Shown here: positions 34,302 through 44,716 of the stretch, piece by piece
How positions within the stretch are numbered: the stretch's first letter is position 1
Layout: the number at the start of each line of letters is the position of its first letter
NCBI GenBank assembly: GCA_009731375.1
Contig: BJOX01000182.1
Coordinates: forward strand, 275,076 to 330,023
Origin: Paulinella micropora
Lineage: Eukaryota > Cercozoa > Imbricatea > Euglyphida
Direction of reading: 5' to 3'
Length of the DNA stretch: 54,948 bases
Position numbers and translations under genes: made by a program
Notes under the pieces: model-generated
What the model saw: the letters and a program-made list of their open reading frames with translations, nothing else
Databases searched by the model: none
Told to the model about the DNA's origin: nothing

Positions 34302-34735
34302 TCACAAATATTTTTTTACCGCATCTTTGTTATTAAAATAAGGTTGTTGAACTAAATATTCAAGGTATGGTTTGTCAATCTTAGCGACATCTTCAATTTT
34401 CATTTTTTTATACTTACCATATTGAAGAAAAATATCAGTTTCATTTTGTGCTATCTCTTCGCCTACATTAGCCTTTATTTCTGTAATTCCAGTCTCTTTT
34501 AAATCAGTCGCCGTAAATGGTGTGCTCGGCTCTTCAACCAACACGTTTTCCAACGGAATAACTACTTTCACATTGTCATCATAATGTTGATTTTGTTTGA
34601 AATCAACATATTGCTCATAGAAAGAAACAATATCAGGCTTAGTCCATTTAATTGAAGGTTTCTTAATTTCGCTGTCAAGGCTCCATTTTTCAATTTCACT
34701 CAAGTAGTCCTGTTTAGTGCTTAGGTCGGTTATCT
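34302..34735 (-). CDS. ExoX C-terminal-like domain protein, copy A
   Basis: The frame is open from beyond 34703 (no ATG; the first possible start in the clear part is a TTG at 34703, and coding composition extends to about 34735). The N-terminal part contains SIKWTKPDIVSFYEQY. The C-terminus has YGKYKKMKIEDVAKIDKPYL followed by VQQPYF, which matches the small domain found at the C-terminus of exonuclease X-like proteins (F-G-K-Y-K-G-K-x2-x-D-V ... YL-x-W). The role in viruses is unknown. It is a paralogue of the next gene. The start codon seems lost next to hairpin unit U11. Confidence 0.6.
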
Positions 34736-34743
34736 TATATAAA

Positions 34744-34806
34744 GATATTTTAGAATTACGCTTCTATCTTGCTAATCGCAAGATTTCTCGCTATATTCTA
34801 AAGCAT
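34744..34806 (+). repeat. Hairpin unit U11
   Basis: Begins GATATTT, outer stem TAGAAT/ATTCTA, internal loop TACGCTTCT opposite TTCTCGCT, inner stem ATCTTGC/GCAAGAT around TAATC. The right end reads AAGCAT rather than AAACATCG. A 10-N gap follows at 34812. Confidence 0.8.
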
Positions 34807-34821
34807 AAAAANNNNNNNNNN

Positions 34822-35122
34822 CTAAATGTATTTTTTTACTTCACTTTTAATGTCCGTAAATTTCTCAAACCACGGCTGTTTCATAACCCATTCAAGGTAT
34901 GGCTTATCAATAACCGCTACATCTTGAATTTTCTTACCTTTATACTTACCAAATGGAAAAATATCCCTTGGCTTGCCTGCCCGTGCATTTTCAATCATTT
35001 GGATTTCGTCAGTAATTATCTTTTTAACATCGGTAAGAGAAAATGTTTCTTTTTTATTTTCAATAGAGAGTTTCTCAAACTTCTCACATAGTCTGGTGAG
35101 GGCGGTCGTTGGTCTATATAGA
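34822..35122 (-). pseudogene. ExoX C-terminal-like domain protein, copy B
   Basis: On the minus strand a frame open from about 35122 to a TAG at 34822 encodes about 100 residues, with FPFGKYKGKKIQDVAVIDKP, then YLEWVMKQPWF. This is a fuller match to the ExoX C-terminal-like domain than copy A. No ATG is found; a T-rich tract lies where the start should be, so the N-terminus is probably lost or mutated. Copies A and B lie in tandem with hairpin unit U11 and a gap between them, like two cassettes. Confidence 0.6.
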
Positions 35123-35158
35123 CTGGTAAAAAAAATTATAGAAAAAAATTAATTAATT

Positions 35159-35216
35159 GATATTTATCAACTTCACTTTCGTTGCTACCGCAACTCTCGT
35201 TTGTTGATAAACATCG
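35159..35216 (+). repeat. Hairpin unit U13 (at the 3' end of the DNA polymerase gene)
   Basis: Near-perfect copy: ends GATATTT and AAACATCG, outer stem ATCAAC/GTTGAT, internal loop TTCACTTTC opposite TCTCGTTT, inner stem GTTGC/GCAAC with loop TACC. The last codons of the polymerase frame run into it from the AAACATCG side, the opposite orientation to other genes. Confidence 0.85.
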
Positions 35217-38019
35217 TTGGATATCCGTAAGGAATACTATCATTATCTGTGTAGAAGTCTCTCCCACACCATCTTGATTTATTAACTACTTTTACGACAT
35301 TCTTTTGGTGTTGTATGCTAAAGTGTTCAATGTGTTGTTGTTTGCTGTTTCTGCTAGTATGTATCTTCTTCATTATGAAATCTCTTGTGTTTGTCAGGCT
35401 TTCGCCCTTGTCCATTAATTCATATGAAACGGGATTTAATTTCTTTAAGTCTAAACCTTTACCTCTGAAATGAAAATGAGTTTCCTTATCATCCTTCTTT
35501 ACATACTCCAACATATATAACTTAGGTGCTATCCATATACCCCTAATTATTTTACAATTCTTCCCGAGGTCATCATCCATTCCGCCGATTGTTTTATCAC
35601 CAAACCTTTTTATTCTTTCAATGTTATTCACATGTGATTGAATGCTGTCTGTATCCGTATAATAATAGTCTCTGTCAGGGTCGTTGTCTGGGTTTGCTTC
35701 AGTCATATACTTATACATAATTCGTCTGCTGTATGCTAATATGAAGGCTCCGTAATGTGTGGGTTTTAATTTTTTCTTCTTTTTCATATTCATCTCGTGG
35801 AATACCTGATATAAGCCAAAGTTCGTCATTGAATTTTTCAATATCTGTTATAACATGCTTAGCCCAGAATTTCCAATACTCATGATTTTTAGATATATAT
35901 TTGCTCATAGTGTTTATTGGTCTCTGGATGGTTTTGCCGTATAAAGCATTCATAAACAACTTCGCTAATAAATATTGTGGAGTGCCTTTCTTTGAGTTTT
36001 GTTTTTTCTTGAATAAGTCTAATATATAATCTTTGAATACGGGTTCTGCTTCTTCTGTGTAATAGCCACGATTAATTTTTACTTGATATCCCAAATTAAT
36101 CATATCCTCAATATCAATAGATGTGAGCCATTGGTCTTTCATATCTCTTAACTCCCACTTCAAGCAACCTTTGCTATCTCTGTATGGCACTCGCGGGTGA
36201 AGTAAGTTTTAGTGCATACATAATCAACATTATATATTCCCATTTTTCCTTTCATTTCACCTTCGCACTCTTTGATTTCACCCGTCATAAATAATTCTAA
36301 CATAGCCATTGGATAGAGTGAGACGACATCAGCATCAATAAGATAATCAACAATCTCATCAAAACTTATTTCACCTCTTTTATATTTTTCATATTGCTTT
36401 GAGATAAATCTTCTTTTGCTTGGATAAGTCCTCGCTCCATATACCGCTCTTCTAAAATCCTTCTCCTGTTTTAAATTAGGTAGTTGTATCATATATTTTT
36501 CGTCTATCTTCTTTTTCCATAGATTGAAGGTTAATGAAGAAGTAGAGATAAAAGCGGTTAGGTTTGTTTTATGTTCATCAAATGTCTGCTTATTTAGTGT
36601 GTCATAAAGTTCTTTAAGTCCCATAACATCTTTCTCTAAGTATATCAAACATTCTTTTTTCGTTTTCTCATCCATCTCTCCCCGTCTTTTCCCCTTGCTA
36701 TGGTCAAAGTCGCCCTTTAATACATTACAGCCTAATGTTTCAAGGTTCTTTTTAAGGCTTCCCTCTGTGTGCTTACACATATCCCAGAATTTAATGTTTT
36801 TGTATTCCATAGAAATAATAGCCCCATTATTTATTAATGGCGTGATTTTTATCTTTCTTTTGATAAATTCCTTTTGAAAGAAGTAGTGGTCAAATTTACT
36901 ACCATTAAAGGCATTAACATATAATGTTGCCTTAGGATTTCGCTCCTTTAATTTTTCTGCATATTCAAGGATTATATCAAGAAGTTTAGAAATACAATTA
37001 TCGCCCGCTACATATTTAAAACCGATATCAACGATTGTGTAGCCACCGATATAAGAAGTGTGTAATTCATATGTGCTTGTAAATGTTTCAAGGTCATAAT
37101 GAAATAATTCGTCCTGATTGTTATATTTCATTTCTTTGAAGGAAGTTAATAATGACCTTACCTGTTTATCTTTTTGTCTGAGTTTTGCTTTCGCATATGA
37201 AACCCTTTTATTATTGCAAGTGTGTTTATTATAATATTCAGTGAAACAATTAGGACACTTATTTTTAATTCTTTTTACGAAACCAAAGTAATGTCATTTT
37301 GCTAAATAACAAAGCACATCCGCAGTAATTAAGGGGTCAGTAAAGTTTTTAAAGATTTGTTTTGAAGATGAGTCTGTCATTTCAAAATACTTTTCTTCAA
37401 TACAATACTTTTTCAATATTTCAAATCCTACTGAAAAAGGTATGTATGAATTGGGTTCAAGATTAAACTCATTTCTGATATCATTACATATTTTTTATTC
37501 AGTTTTGATATTTTCCTTTAATTGGTAAATTCAATATATCCTTGAAGACATAGAAGAAGCAGTTATTATCTTTGCTTCGTGGGTTAATATGAATTCCTTC
37601 TATTGTTTTATGTTTCTTATCACTTCCCGTTTCATTACATCCGCCCCGTCCTCTTGGATAATTTCAACATTCATGTATTGAATAATTCGGTCATATCCGT
37701 TAGCGCTGGCTTCAAGGTTTTCTTCATTATATAAATATATAGCACGAAATAAATCGTCTATATCTTTCAACTTAACCGCATTGAAAGTTTTCCATTTGAA
37801 AAACTTACTATCATCAGCATCTGTTATATAACCAAACTTAACATGTAGGCTTGCTTCTCCTGTCATACCTTTACTTTTTGCATCCTTTACCGCTCTCATA
37901 ATTGTTAATTCAATCGCATCCATGTCATAGAAGTTAATATCAAGTTCTCTGAATGGATACGTATCAATGTCTATGTGCCTGGCGTTGCCATGTGGCAACA
38001 TTTGTTGCCATGTGGCAAC

Positions 38020-38433
38020 AATTTTTCAGTACTAATTTTTAAAAAATTCTCACGACTAAACCGTGGCTGTTTTCATGAATAAAACGCTAGAAAACTGTTG
38101 GAAAAGTCCCTAACAAGCGCGTCGTAAAATTTCTCGACAAAACTTTTAGTTGAAGTTTTTTTTTTTCTATTGAAGGGTGACCCCTCCCAGTGCACTTTTT
38201 CCACGTAAATTCACCACATAACGATTTTTTTTGGAAAAGATGGGAGGTGGGAGACACCCTTTCAGTCCCTGTTGTGCGCTTGGGGAGGGCTTGGGCAAAA
38301 AAGAAATTTGGCGATCCCACCTTTAAGGACATTGTGGCTTTGGGGGTGTTGACAGAAAAAGAAACAAAAAACCAAAAAAGCTTTAACCACGCTGCGTTTT
38401 GATGGCAAGGATTATTACTTCTTCACGAAGCAT
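38020..38433. other. 5' region of the piggyBac element
   Basis: No gene is seen upstream of the transposase start at 38434. The stretch holds a T run near 38157 and likely promoter sequence. Confidence 0.4.
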
Positions 38434-40658
38434 TTGAAGCCAGAGCCTGGGCAGGCAGGGTCGAGTTTGAAGTTCATGAATGCAGAGGAGAAAGAGGTGG
38501 AGATGGAGGTTTCGGAGGATGAAGAAGAAGAACAGGAGGAACAGGAGGAGGAACAAAAACAGCAACAGAATCTGGATGAGGCGGGTGAGGAAAAAGAGGA
38601 GGAGGAGGAGGGAGGTGAGGATGAGGCTGTTCCCTTTCTTAACCCCAGCCCCTATACAGCCCAGCAAGTGGAGGAGGAGAAACAAAATGTGTTGGGGAAG
38701 GGCTTTGACTGGAAAGTGGGTCCCCAGGCAGTGGACTGGGGAGCAGATCGTCCTCGCCACAAGGCAAAGTCTACGATGGAAGAGAAGTTTGACATCTCCC
38801 CCCTCGCGTCCCCCCTCCTCTTTCTTTGCCATTTCGTTTTGTTTTTCTTATTCCAGTTTGCATCCATACCCCATACACTTTTTTTACATGTGTCTGGTTT
38901 TTTTTTTGAATATTGTTATGTCGTTGCAGAGAAATAATGTAATGAAAATTAATTTCAACTCCCTTTGTTTTGTTTGTTTTTTTTTGTCATCATGGTGTCC
39001 GCTTTCGTGCAAAATTTTGCGTGATTGCCAAAATTTTTTTATTTTATTTTTTTGTTTTTCCGGTTTGTATACACTTTCTTCATTTTTTTCCCATGTCGGC
39101 TTCAACATCCATCCTTCAGCTCACCAACCAGGAGCTTGCAAAACAACAAAATAATGGTTTAGCAAAAGCATTGTCCACTGAGGAGTTCTGGCTTTTTTTG
39201 GGGCTGCTGGTACGCATTTCCATTGCAGACAGGGGTCGAAGAAGGTCGCACTGGGCCCCCAAGGAGGGTGAGGGGACGGATGGCTTGCCAGGAGATGGTT
39301 TTGGTGAGTATATGGCGCTGAATCGCTTCGACACCATTTTGAAATGTCTACGTACTGGCCCCCCTGCAACTGATGATGATCCTTTTTTGCCAATTCGAGC
39401 ATTCGCTGAAGCTGTTGACGCCAAGGCAAGGGCTGCAATCGTTCCTGGGGGGGTAATTACTATCGATGAGAGCATGGGTCAATATACAGGGGAAGGTATG
39501 CCTGGCCAAATGTGTGTCCCCCGTAAGCCAATCCCTGTTGGAAGGGAATATCATACAGCGTGCGATGTCGAAACGGGGGTCTGTATCGCCATGGAAATAG
39601 TGGAGGGTAAGGACAGAGATAAACACAAGGAGTTCGCCAAAGAGTTTGGAGTCACGACGGCCACTACCCTTCGTTTATCCAAGCCGTGGTGGGGAACAGG
39701 TCGCATTTTCATCGGCGATTCTTGGTTCGCTTCTTGCAAAACAGCAGTCGAGATGAAGAAAAGGGGGGTCGATTTTGTTGGAATGGTGAAGACTGCTCAT
39801 GTGGGCTTTCCTGTGCGGCTTCTACACAGTAGAAGGGGGGGGGGGGGGAGGGCGATTTAGCTTCTGCAACATGCGAAAAGGAGGGGGTGAAGCTATTGGC
39901 AGTCAACCAAAACGACCACAACCAGCAGCAAATTATTGCTACCTGCTCCACTACCTTGCCTGGAAAGCCTCGTAATGCTCGTTTTAGTCAGTCTGTGCCC
40001 CGTGTCCCCAGGTGCGAGGCTGTGGCCCTTTATTATTCTGCTTTTAATGAGGTTGATATGTTTAATTCCGCACGCCACGGGTCAAACTCTCTCAATTTGT
40101 CTTTTATTTTGAATGACTGGAAGAAGGTCGATTTTATGATTTTGATGGATTTCATTATCACCAACGCTTACAAACATTATTGTTTTTTTAGCCAGTCGTC
40201 CTTGGCCAACCTCAACATGACGAAGGGCGACAACAGGCCGGGGTATTTCAAATCTGTGCTTGCTGCAGCCCTCCTCAGGCAAGGTGCACCCCCTGATTCC
40301 CAACCCCCCAATGCCCTCGCTTCTGACCCCCATGCCCCTGCCCAACCTATCATCCCAAAATGCATGGAACTTCGTAGGTACCCCCTAGTAATCATGTCGG
40401 ACAAAGCAAAAAAGAAACAGGAGGCAGGTAGAGCATATAATGATAGCATAGAGAGGCCCAAAAGGCGTAGGTGTCGTGTTTGTTTGTATGCCTCTTCTGT
40501 CAGCAAGTCGTCTTACACGAGCTATTACTGTGGCACCTGTGGCCCCGACATGCCCCTGTGTAGCGGTGAAGGCAGAACGTGTCATGCCTGGCATAAACAA
40601 AACTGCAAACCAGCAAAAAAAAAAAGCAGCGGACTTGATTTTCGAGGCCTTGAAGTAG
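38434..40658 (+). pseudogene. piggyBac-like transposase (DDE_Tnp_1_7 type), frameshifted
   Basis: Exon 1 starts near 38434 and is strongly acidic (Glu/Gln-rich), as in many piggyBac N-termini. A probable T-rich intron runs from about 38790 to 39120, ending CATCCTTCAG. The transposase core follows: LTNQELAKQQ, EEFWLFLGLLV, catalytic Asp 1 in VITIDESMGQYTG, Asp 2 in IFIGDSWFAS, and Asp 3 in EVDMFNSARH. The last lies after a frameshift in a G run (39835-39849). The C-terminus has the family's cysteine-rich zinc domain (CRVCLYAS, CGTCGPDMPLC, then CHAWH). A second shift in an A run near 40615 decides the stop (40656). The enzyme would cut and rejoin DNA, but this copy is damaged in both homopolymers unless they are assembly errors. 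Confidence 0.8.
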
Positions 40659-41216
40659 CCTACTTGTTTGTTGCCACGTGGCAACCAGTGCTTTTCAGAC
40701 TAGGGGCAGGTGTTCTCCAGAAATTGATGCAGCCGCCTCCAACATTTTTTTTAAATAAATTATTCTTTTTTTACATAGTTAAAAGATAATATGTGTTAAT
40801 ATTATTAATAATTTTTTTTATTTATTATTTTTTTCAGCTCCGGAAGTCCTGTATTTACTGTTGCCACATGGCATCCAGGCATAGGCACATAGACAGTATA
40901 GCCGTTTATCACTCTGTTCTTTATCAGTCTTAGTTCAACAACCTTATATTTCATCTGTTTAGTCTCCCGTGTCTTAGTTTCCCTTAAATTCGCCTTTGAC
41001 TTTAAGAGTTCTACATTTTTCTTTGTTAGTCTTGGTGGTAATGGTGGTTGCATATGATTTTATATTGTTTGGACTCTTTTGAATATAAAATATTGAGAAA
41101 AATATTAAATAATTATCTGTTATATTTATGACTAATAATATATTATCCTTAAATAGAAATTCATTTTAATACATCCTCCATTCTTTTTAATTAAGCAAAG
41201 CCTGCTTTACATCTTC

Positions 41217-41379
41217 CCTTTTTTCTTTCTTTTTTCTGCTATCGCGGTTTTATTTTTATTATAATATTCCATGGACTTCTGCTTATGTTTTTCTGTGTCT
41301 TTTTTAATAAACTCTCTTGCTCTTTTTCGCATTGCTTCCTTTTTTCTTCTGGTGTCTTGTATAATGGTTTTCTACCCAT
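41217..41379 (-). pseudogene. Small Lys/Glu-rich PLV protein, frameshifted
   Basis: The ATG at 41379 starts MGRKPLYKTPEEKRKQ. After about 17 codons the coding pattern shifts one frame and continues as a Lys/Glu helix (EFIKKDTEKHKQKSMEYY) to a TAA at 41217. The Arg-Lys-Pro-Leu start with a Lys-rich helix recalls small basic proteins of aquatic viruses, but no function is known. It lies between the HIRAN gene and the polymerase, on the same strand. Confidence 0.5.
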
Positions 41380-41450
41380 GTTATATATATATATATCTAG
41401 AAAAAAATAATCTTTAATTTAAATTAATAATTATTAAGGAATAGTAATTT

Positions 41451-41711
41451 CTAGTCCATAATGTTTTCCATCTCTCCTCCATAAGTTGAATAATATACTC
41501 TTTGTCTTCCTTCAAATTTTAATAATAGTGCTAAATTTTTATTAATATACCCCAAATGCTTACCGCTTTCAGTTTCAACCCTAACTGCATTTTTATCAAA
41601 CTTATTTTCTGGTTCGTGTTTAATGAAAAATTTTTCGTTATTTCTTCGGAGATAAACAGTATTATCTTGTCGCTCTTCAAATGAAACACCTGCAACTCTT
41701 GTCGTCGTCAT
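41451..41711 (-). CDS. Stand-alone HIRAN domain protein
   Basis: Intact 86-aa frame. After a short N-terminus it has AGVSFEERQDN, then FFIKHEPENKFDKNAVRVET and GKHLGYINKNLALLL. This E-P-x-N-x2-D-x-NAV...LGYI pattern is that of the HIRAN domain, which in HLTF/Rad5 helicases binds 3' single-stranded DNA ends and in bacteria and phages occurs alone. In a small virus it might bind stalled replication forks or genome ends. Position next to the polymerase on the same strand supports a replication role. Confidence 0.8.
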   Translation of the reverse strand: MTTTRVAGVSFEERQDNTVYLRRNNEKFFIKHEPENKFDKNAVRVETESGKHLGYINKNLALLLKFEGRQRVYYSTYGGEMENIMD

Positions 41712-41758
41712 TTATATCTATAAAAATATAATTTATTTAAAATAAAATTAATTATTAT

Positions 41759-42127
41759 TTATTTTTTTGTAGTATCTATGTCATCATTTCTTCTAATTAT
41801 CATAGTGCAAGGATATCCATTTATTATAACATCTTGCTTTTCTGCGAAGAAGTTTCTATGTGATTGACTTTTTTCGTGCGTGTATTTACTATATATACCT
41901 ATTGTTTTACCACAGACACAAGTATATTTATTTTTCCTTCTTTCTTTTAAGTATTCGTTTCTCTTCTGTTTTCTGAGTTGATGAATGTTCCATTCGGTAT
42001 ATGTTATATTCGATAGTTTTCTATTGTGTCGTTTATTTCTCTCAGTGCTCTGTGGACGACTCTTTGGGGTGTTTTGTGCTCTCGTATTGATTGTGCGGGA
42101 GATTAATAGGAGAGTGCCAAAACACAC
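41759..42127 (-). CDS. Basic protein with CxC-H-H zinc module
   Basis: The frame is open from at least 42127 (an ATG there) to a TAA at 41759. The first 80 residues are Arg/Lys/Asn-rich and partly repetitive. The C-terminus has YTCVCGKTIGIYSKYTHEKS followed by a second histidine, then a short beta-rich end. The Cys-x-Cys ... His ... His spacing is like that at the end of the GIY-YIG gene at the other end of the virus. The true N-terminus could lie further upstream, towards the gap at 42153, and could have held a nuclease domain; that cannot be seen. Confidence 0.55.
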   Translation of the reverse strand: MCFGTLLLISRTINTRAQNTPKSRPQSTERNKRHNRKLSNITYTEWNIHQLRKQKRNEYLKERRKNKYTCVCGKTIGIYSKYTHEKSQSHRNFFAEKQDVIINGYPCTMIIRRNDDIDTTKK

Positions 42128-42152
42128 AAAACGAAGTTAGGAATTTGCCAAA

Positions 42153-42600
42153 NNNNNNNNNNNNNNNNNNNNNNNNNNNNNNNNNNNNNNNNNNNNNNNN
42201 NNNNNNNNNNNNNNNNNNNNNNNNNNNNNNNNNNNNNNNNNNNNNNNNNNNNNNNNNNNNNNNNNNNNNNNNNNNNNNNNNNNNNNNNNNNNNNNNNNNN
42301 NNNNNNNNNNNNNNNNNNNNNNNNNNNNNNNNNNNNNNNNNNNNNNNNNNNNNNNNNNNNNNNNNNNNNNNNNNNNNNNNNNNNNNNNNNNNNNNNNNNN
42401 NNNNNNNNNNNNNNNNNNNNNNNNNNNNNNNNNNNNNNNNNNNNNNNNNNNNNNNNNNNNNNNNNNNNNNNNNNNNNNNNNNNNNNNNNNNNNNNNNNNN
42501 NNNNNNNNNNNNNNNNNNNNNNNNNNNNNNNNNNNNNNNNNNNNNNNNNNNNNNNNNNNNNNNNNNNNNNNNNNNNNNNNNNNNNNNNNNNNNNNNNNNN
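42153..42600. other. Assembly gap (448 N) at the right edge of the virus
   Basis: The gap follows the last viral gene and is followed by a T run (42601-42631). The right terminus of the virus is hidden in it or very near it. Confidence 1.
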
Positions 42601-42635
<35 letters not shown>

Positions 42636-42925
42636 CAGTAAGCAAGGTTCAATGAGGAAAGAAAAAGAAGAAACAAAGAAGAACAAAAGATAAAGAACAT
42701 AAAGAGAGCTTGAATCAAAAGAGATCTTTTTTACAGTAAGCAAGGCTTAATGAGAAAGAGACGAGAGAAAAATAAAGAAGAGCTTAATTCAAAAGAAATC
42801 TGGTTCCAAGGAACAAAGTACAAGCTCATAAGAGATCTCATAAGGAAATCTGGAACTAAGGTTCAACAGAAAGCTCCTGGAAATAGTAAGATGGAAGAGA
42901 AAAGTAAGAGATTTTTAACAGTAAG

Positions 42926-43078
<153 letters not shown>

Positions 43079-43187
43079 TTGAAGCAAGGTTTAATGAGAA
43101 TGGGACGAGAGAAAAATAAAGAAGAGCTTAATTCAAAAGAATTCTGGTTACAAGGAACAACAGTACAAGCTCATAAGGAAATCTGGC

Positions 43188-43264
43188 ACACCACCCTCCT
43201 GGCTACGATAGCCTACCACCCTCCTGGCTACGATAGCCTACCACCCTCCTGGCTACGATAGCCT
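43188..43264. repeat. 25-bp minisatellite, three copies
   Basis: Three tandem copies of CCACCCTCCTGGCTACGATA plus GCCTA; copies are identical or nearly so. Confidence 0.9.
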
Positions 43265-44403
43265 TCAGGTGCGAGTGAATTGCGTTAGGTGCTGCAGTTT
43301 CGTTAAGGGCTGTCTCACTGACTGTCAATTGATCTCACTTGCGCCCATTGTTAGTTATGCCTTACCTTCTCTGGCGCTTTCCGCTCTTGCTCTCTAGTTC
43401 AGTATCGTCTCTCTTGCCCCTTTCTGGCCTTGTGTTTGTTTTTGTTTGCTTTTAGTGTTTGTCGCTGCCTCTGTTGTTGTCTTTTTGTATTGTTTTTTTG
43501 TTTCCTTTGTTTCGCTTGTTTGTTTGTTTTTTTTGTTGCTTTTTTTTTTTTCCTTTTCTATTTTATGTTTTGTTTTTTATTTTTATTTTTCTTTCCTGTT
43601 CTTTGTTTCTTCGTCCTCTTTTCTCTTCCTGGTTTTTCTTCTTCTCTTTGTTCCTTTCTTTCTTTCTATCTTTTTCTCTCTTTCTTTTCCCCTTTCCAGG
43701 AGCTTTCTGTTGAACCTTAGTTCGCAGAGCGTAGTAAGGCTCGACGTGGCGTACTCGCGACGCGATTATGCCGAGTGCTGCAGTATCCATAAGGACCAGC
43801 CCAAGCCTGGCAACCTCATAGACATGCAGCCTCAAGCAAGTCGAGCCAAACCACTCCGCACCCCACCCCCCTCATAGACCAGAAGAAACTCCACAAGCCA
43901 CAACCATAAACATGCAGTTTTTTTTTTTTTTTTTTTCAGTAAGCAAGGTTTAATGAGAAAGAGACGATAGAAAAAAAGAAGAGCCTAATTCAAAAGAATT
44001 CTGGTTCCAAGGAACAACAAGACAAGCTCATAAGGAAATCTGGAACTAAGGTTCAACAGAAAGCTCCTGGAAAGAATAATATGGAAGGGAAAAGAAAGAG
44101 AAAAAAGATAGAAAGAAAGAAAGGAACAAAGAGATAAAGAAAAGCCAGGAAAAGAAAAGAAAACGAAGAAGCAAAAAACAGCAATGAAAGAAAAAAGCAA
44201 AAAAAAAAAGAGAATAGGAACAAAAAACAAAAAACACAAAAGAAACAAACAAACAAGCGAAACAAAAGAAACAAAAACAAAACAAAAAGATAACAATAGA
44301 GGCAGCAACAAACACTAAAAGCAAGCAAAAACAAACAAACACAAGGCCAGACAGTGGCAAGGGAGACGATACTGAACTAGAAGGCAAGAGCGGAAAGCGC
44401 CAG

Positions 44404-44484
<81 letters not shown>

Positions 44485-44553
44485 AGTAAGCAAGGTTTAA
44501 TGAGAAAGAGACGAGAGAAAAATAAAGAAGAGCTTAATTTATTATTATTATTA

Positions 44554-44624
<71 letters not shown>

Positions 44625-44716
44625 GTTATTACAGTAAGCAAGGTTTAATGAGAAAGAGACGAGAGAAAAATAAAGAAGAGCTTAATTCAAAAGAAATCTT
44701 TTTTCATAGATTACAA

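Larger units (their letters stand above)
37984..40873 (+). mobile_element. piggyBac-family DNA transposon inserted in the polymerase gene
   Basis: The element carries a piggyBac-type transposase and is edged by the motif GTTGCCA-NN-TGGCAAC: two copies at the left (37984-37999, 38004-38019), one at 40670-40685, and a partial one at 40860-40873. The viral polymerase frame is interrupted exactly here. Outside these motifs 37968-37980 and 40883-40895 are also exact inverted repeats of 13 bp. No TTAA duplication is seen at these edges; TTAA occurs near 38038 and 40797, so the edges could instead lie there. Limits are therefore approximate. Confidence 0.75.
35185..41053 (-). pseudogene. Protein-primed-type family B DNA polymerase, split by piggyBac and frameshifted
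   Basis: The N-terminal part reads from 41053 to about 40874, is interrupted by the piggyBac element, and resumes from 37980. It shows a zinc-knuckle-like CPNCFTEYYNKHTC near 37230, Exo I (YDLETF, near 37090), Exo II (NGSKFDHYFF), Exo III (YLEKDVMGL), motif A (DVVSLYP, near 36320), motif B (KLFMNALYGK, near 35950), motif C (YTDTDS, near 35655) and a downstream FRGKGL. At least four frame changes (near 37600, 37500, 36180, 35830) and a TGA where Trp fits (near 37293) break it. Polymerases of this kind replicate Polinton, virophage and PLV genomes from a protein primer. The copy is dead. Confidence 0.9.

Noticed and set aside
15411-35216. Hairpin units as true integron attC sites
   Set aside because: No integrase gene and no match to attC box sequences; only the cassette-like placement is similar, so it is kept as a hypothesis.
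10179-42127. An alternative genetic code in which TGA or TAA is read through in the virus
   Set aside because: Frameshifts occur as well as stops, and intact viral genes (ATPase, HIRAN) end normally at TAA or TGA, so decay explains the data better.
43430-43877. Phe/Leu/Ser-rich open frames near 43.4-44.4 kb
   Set aside because: They arise from T-rich retroposon sequence and its inverted copy.
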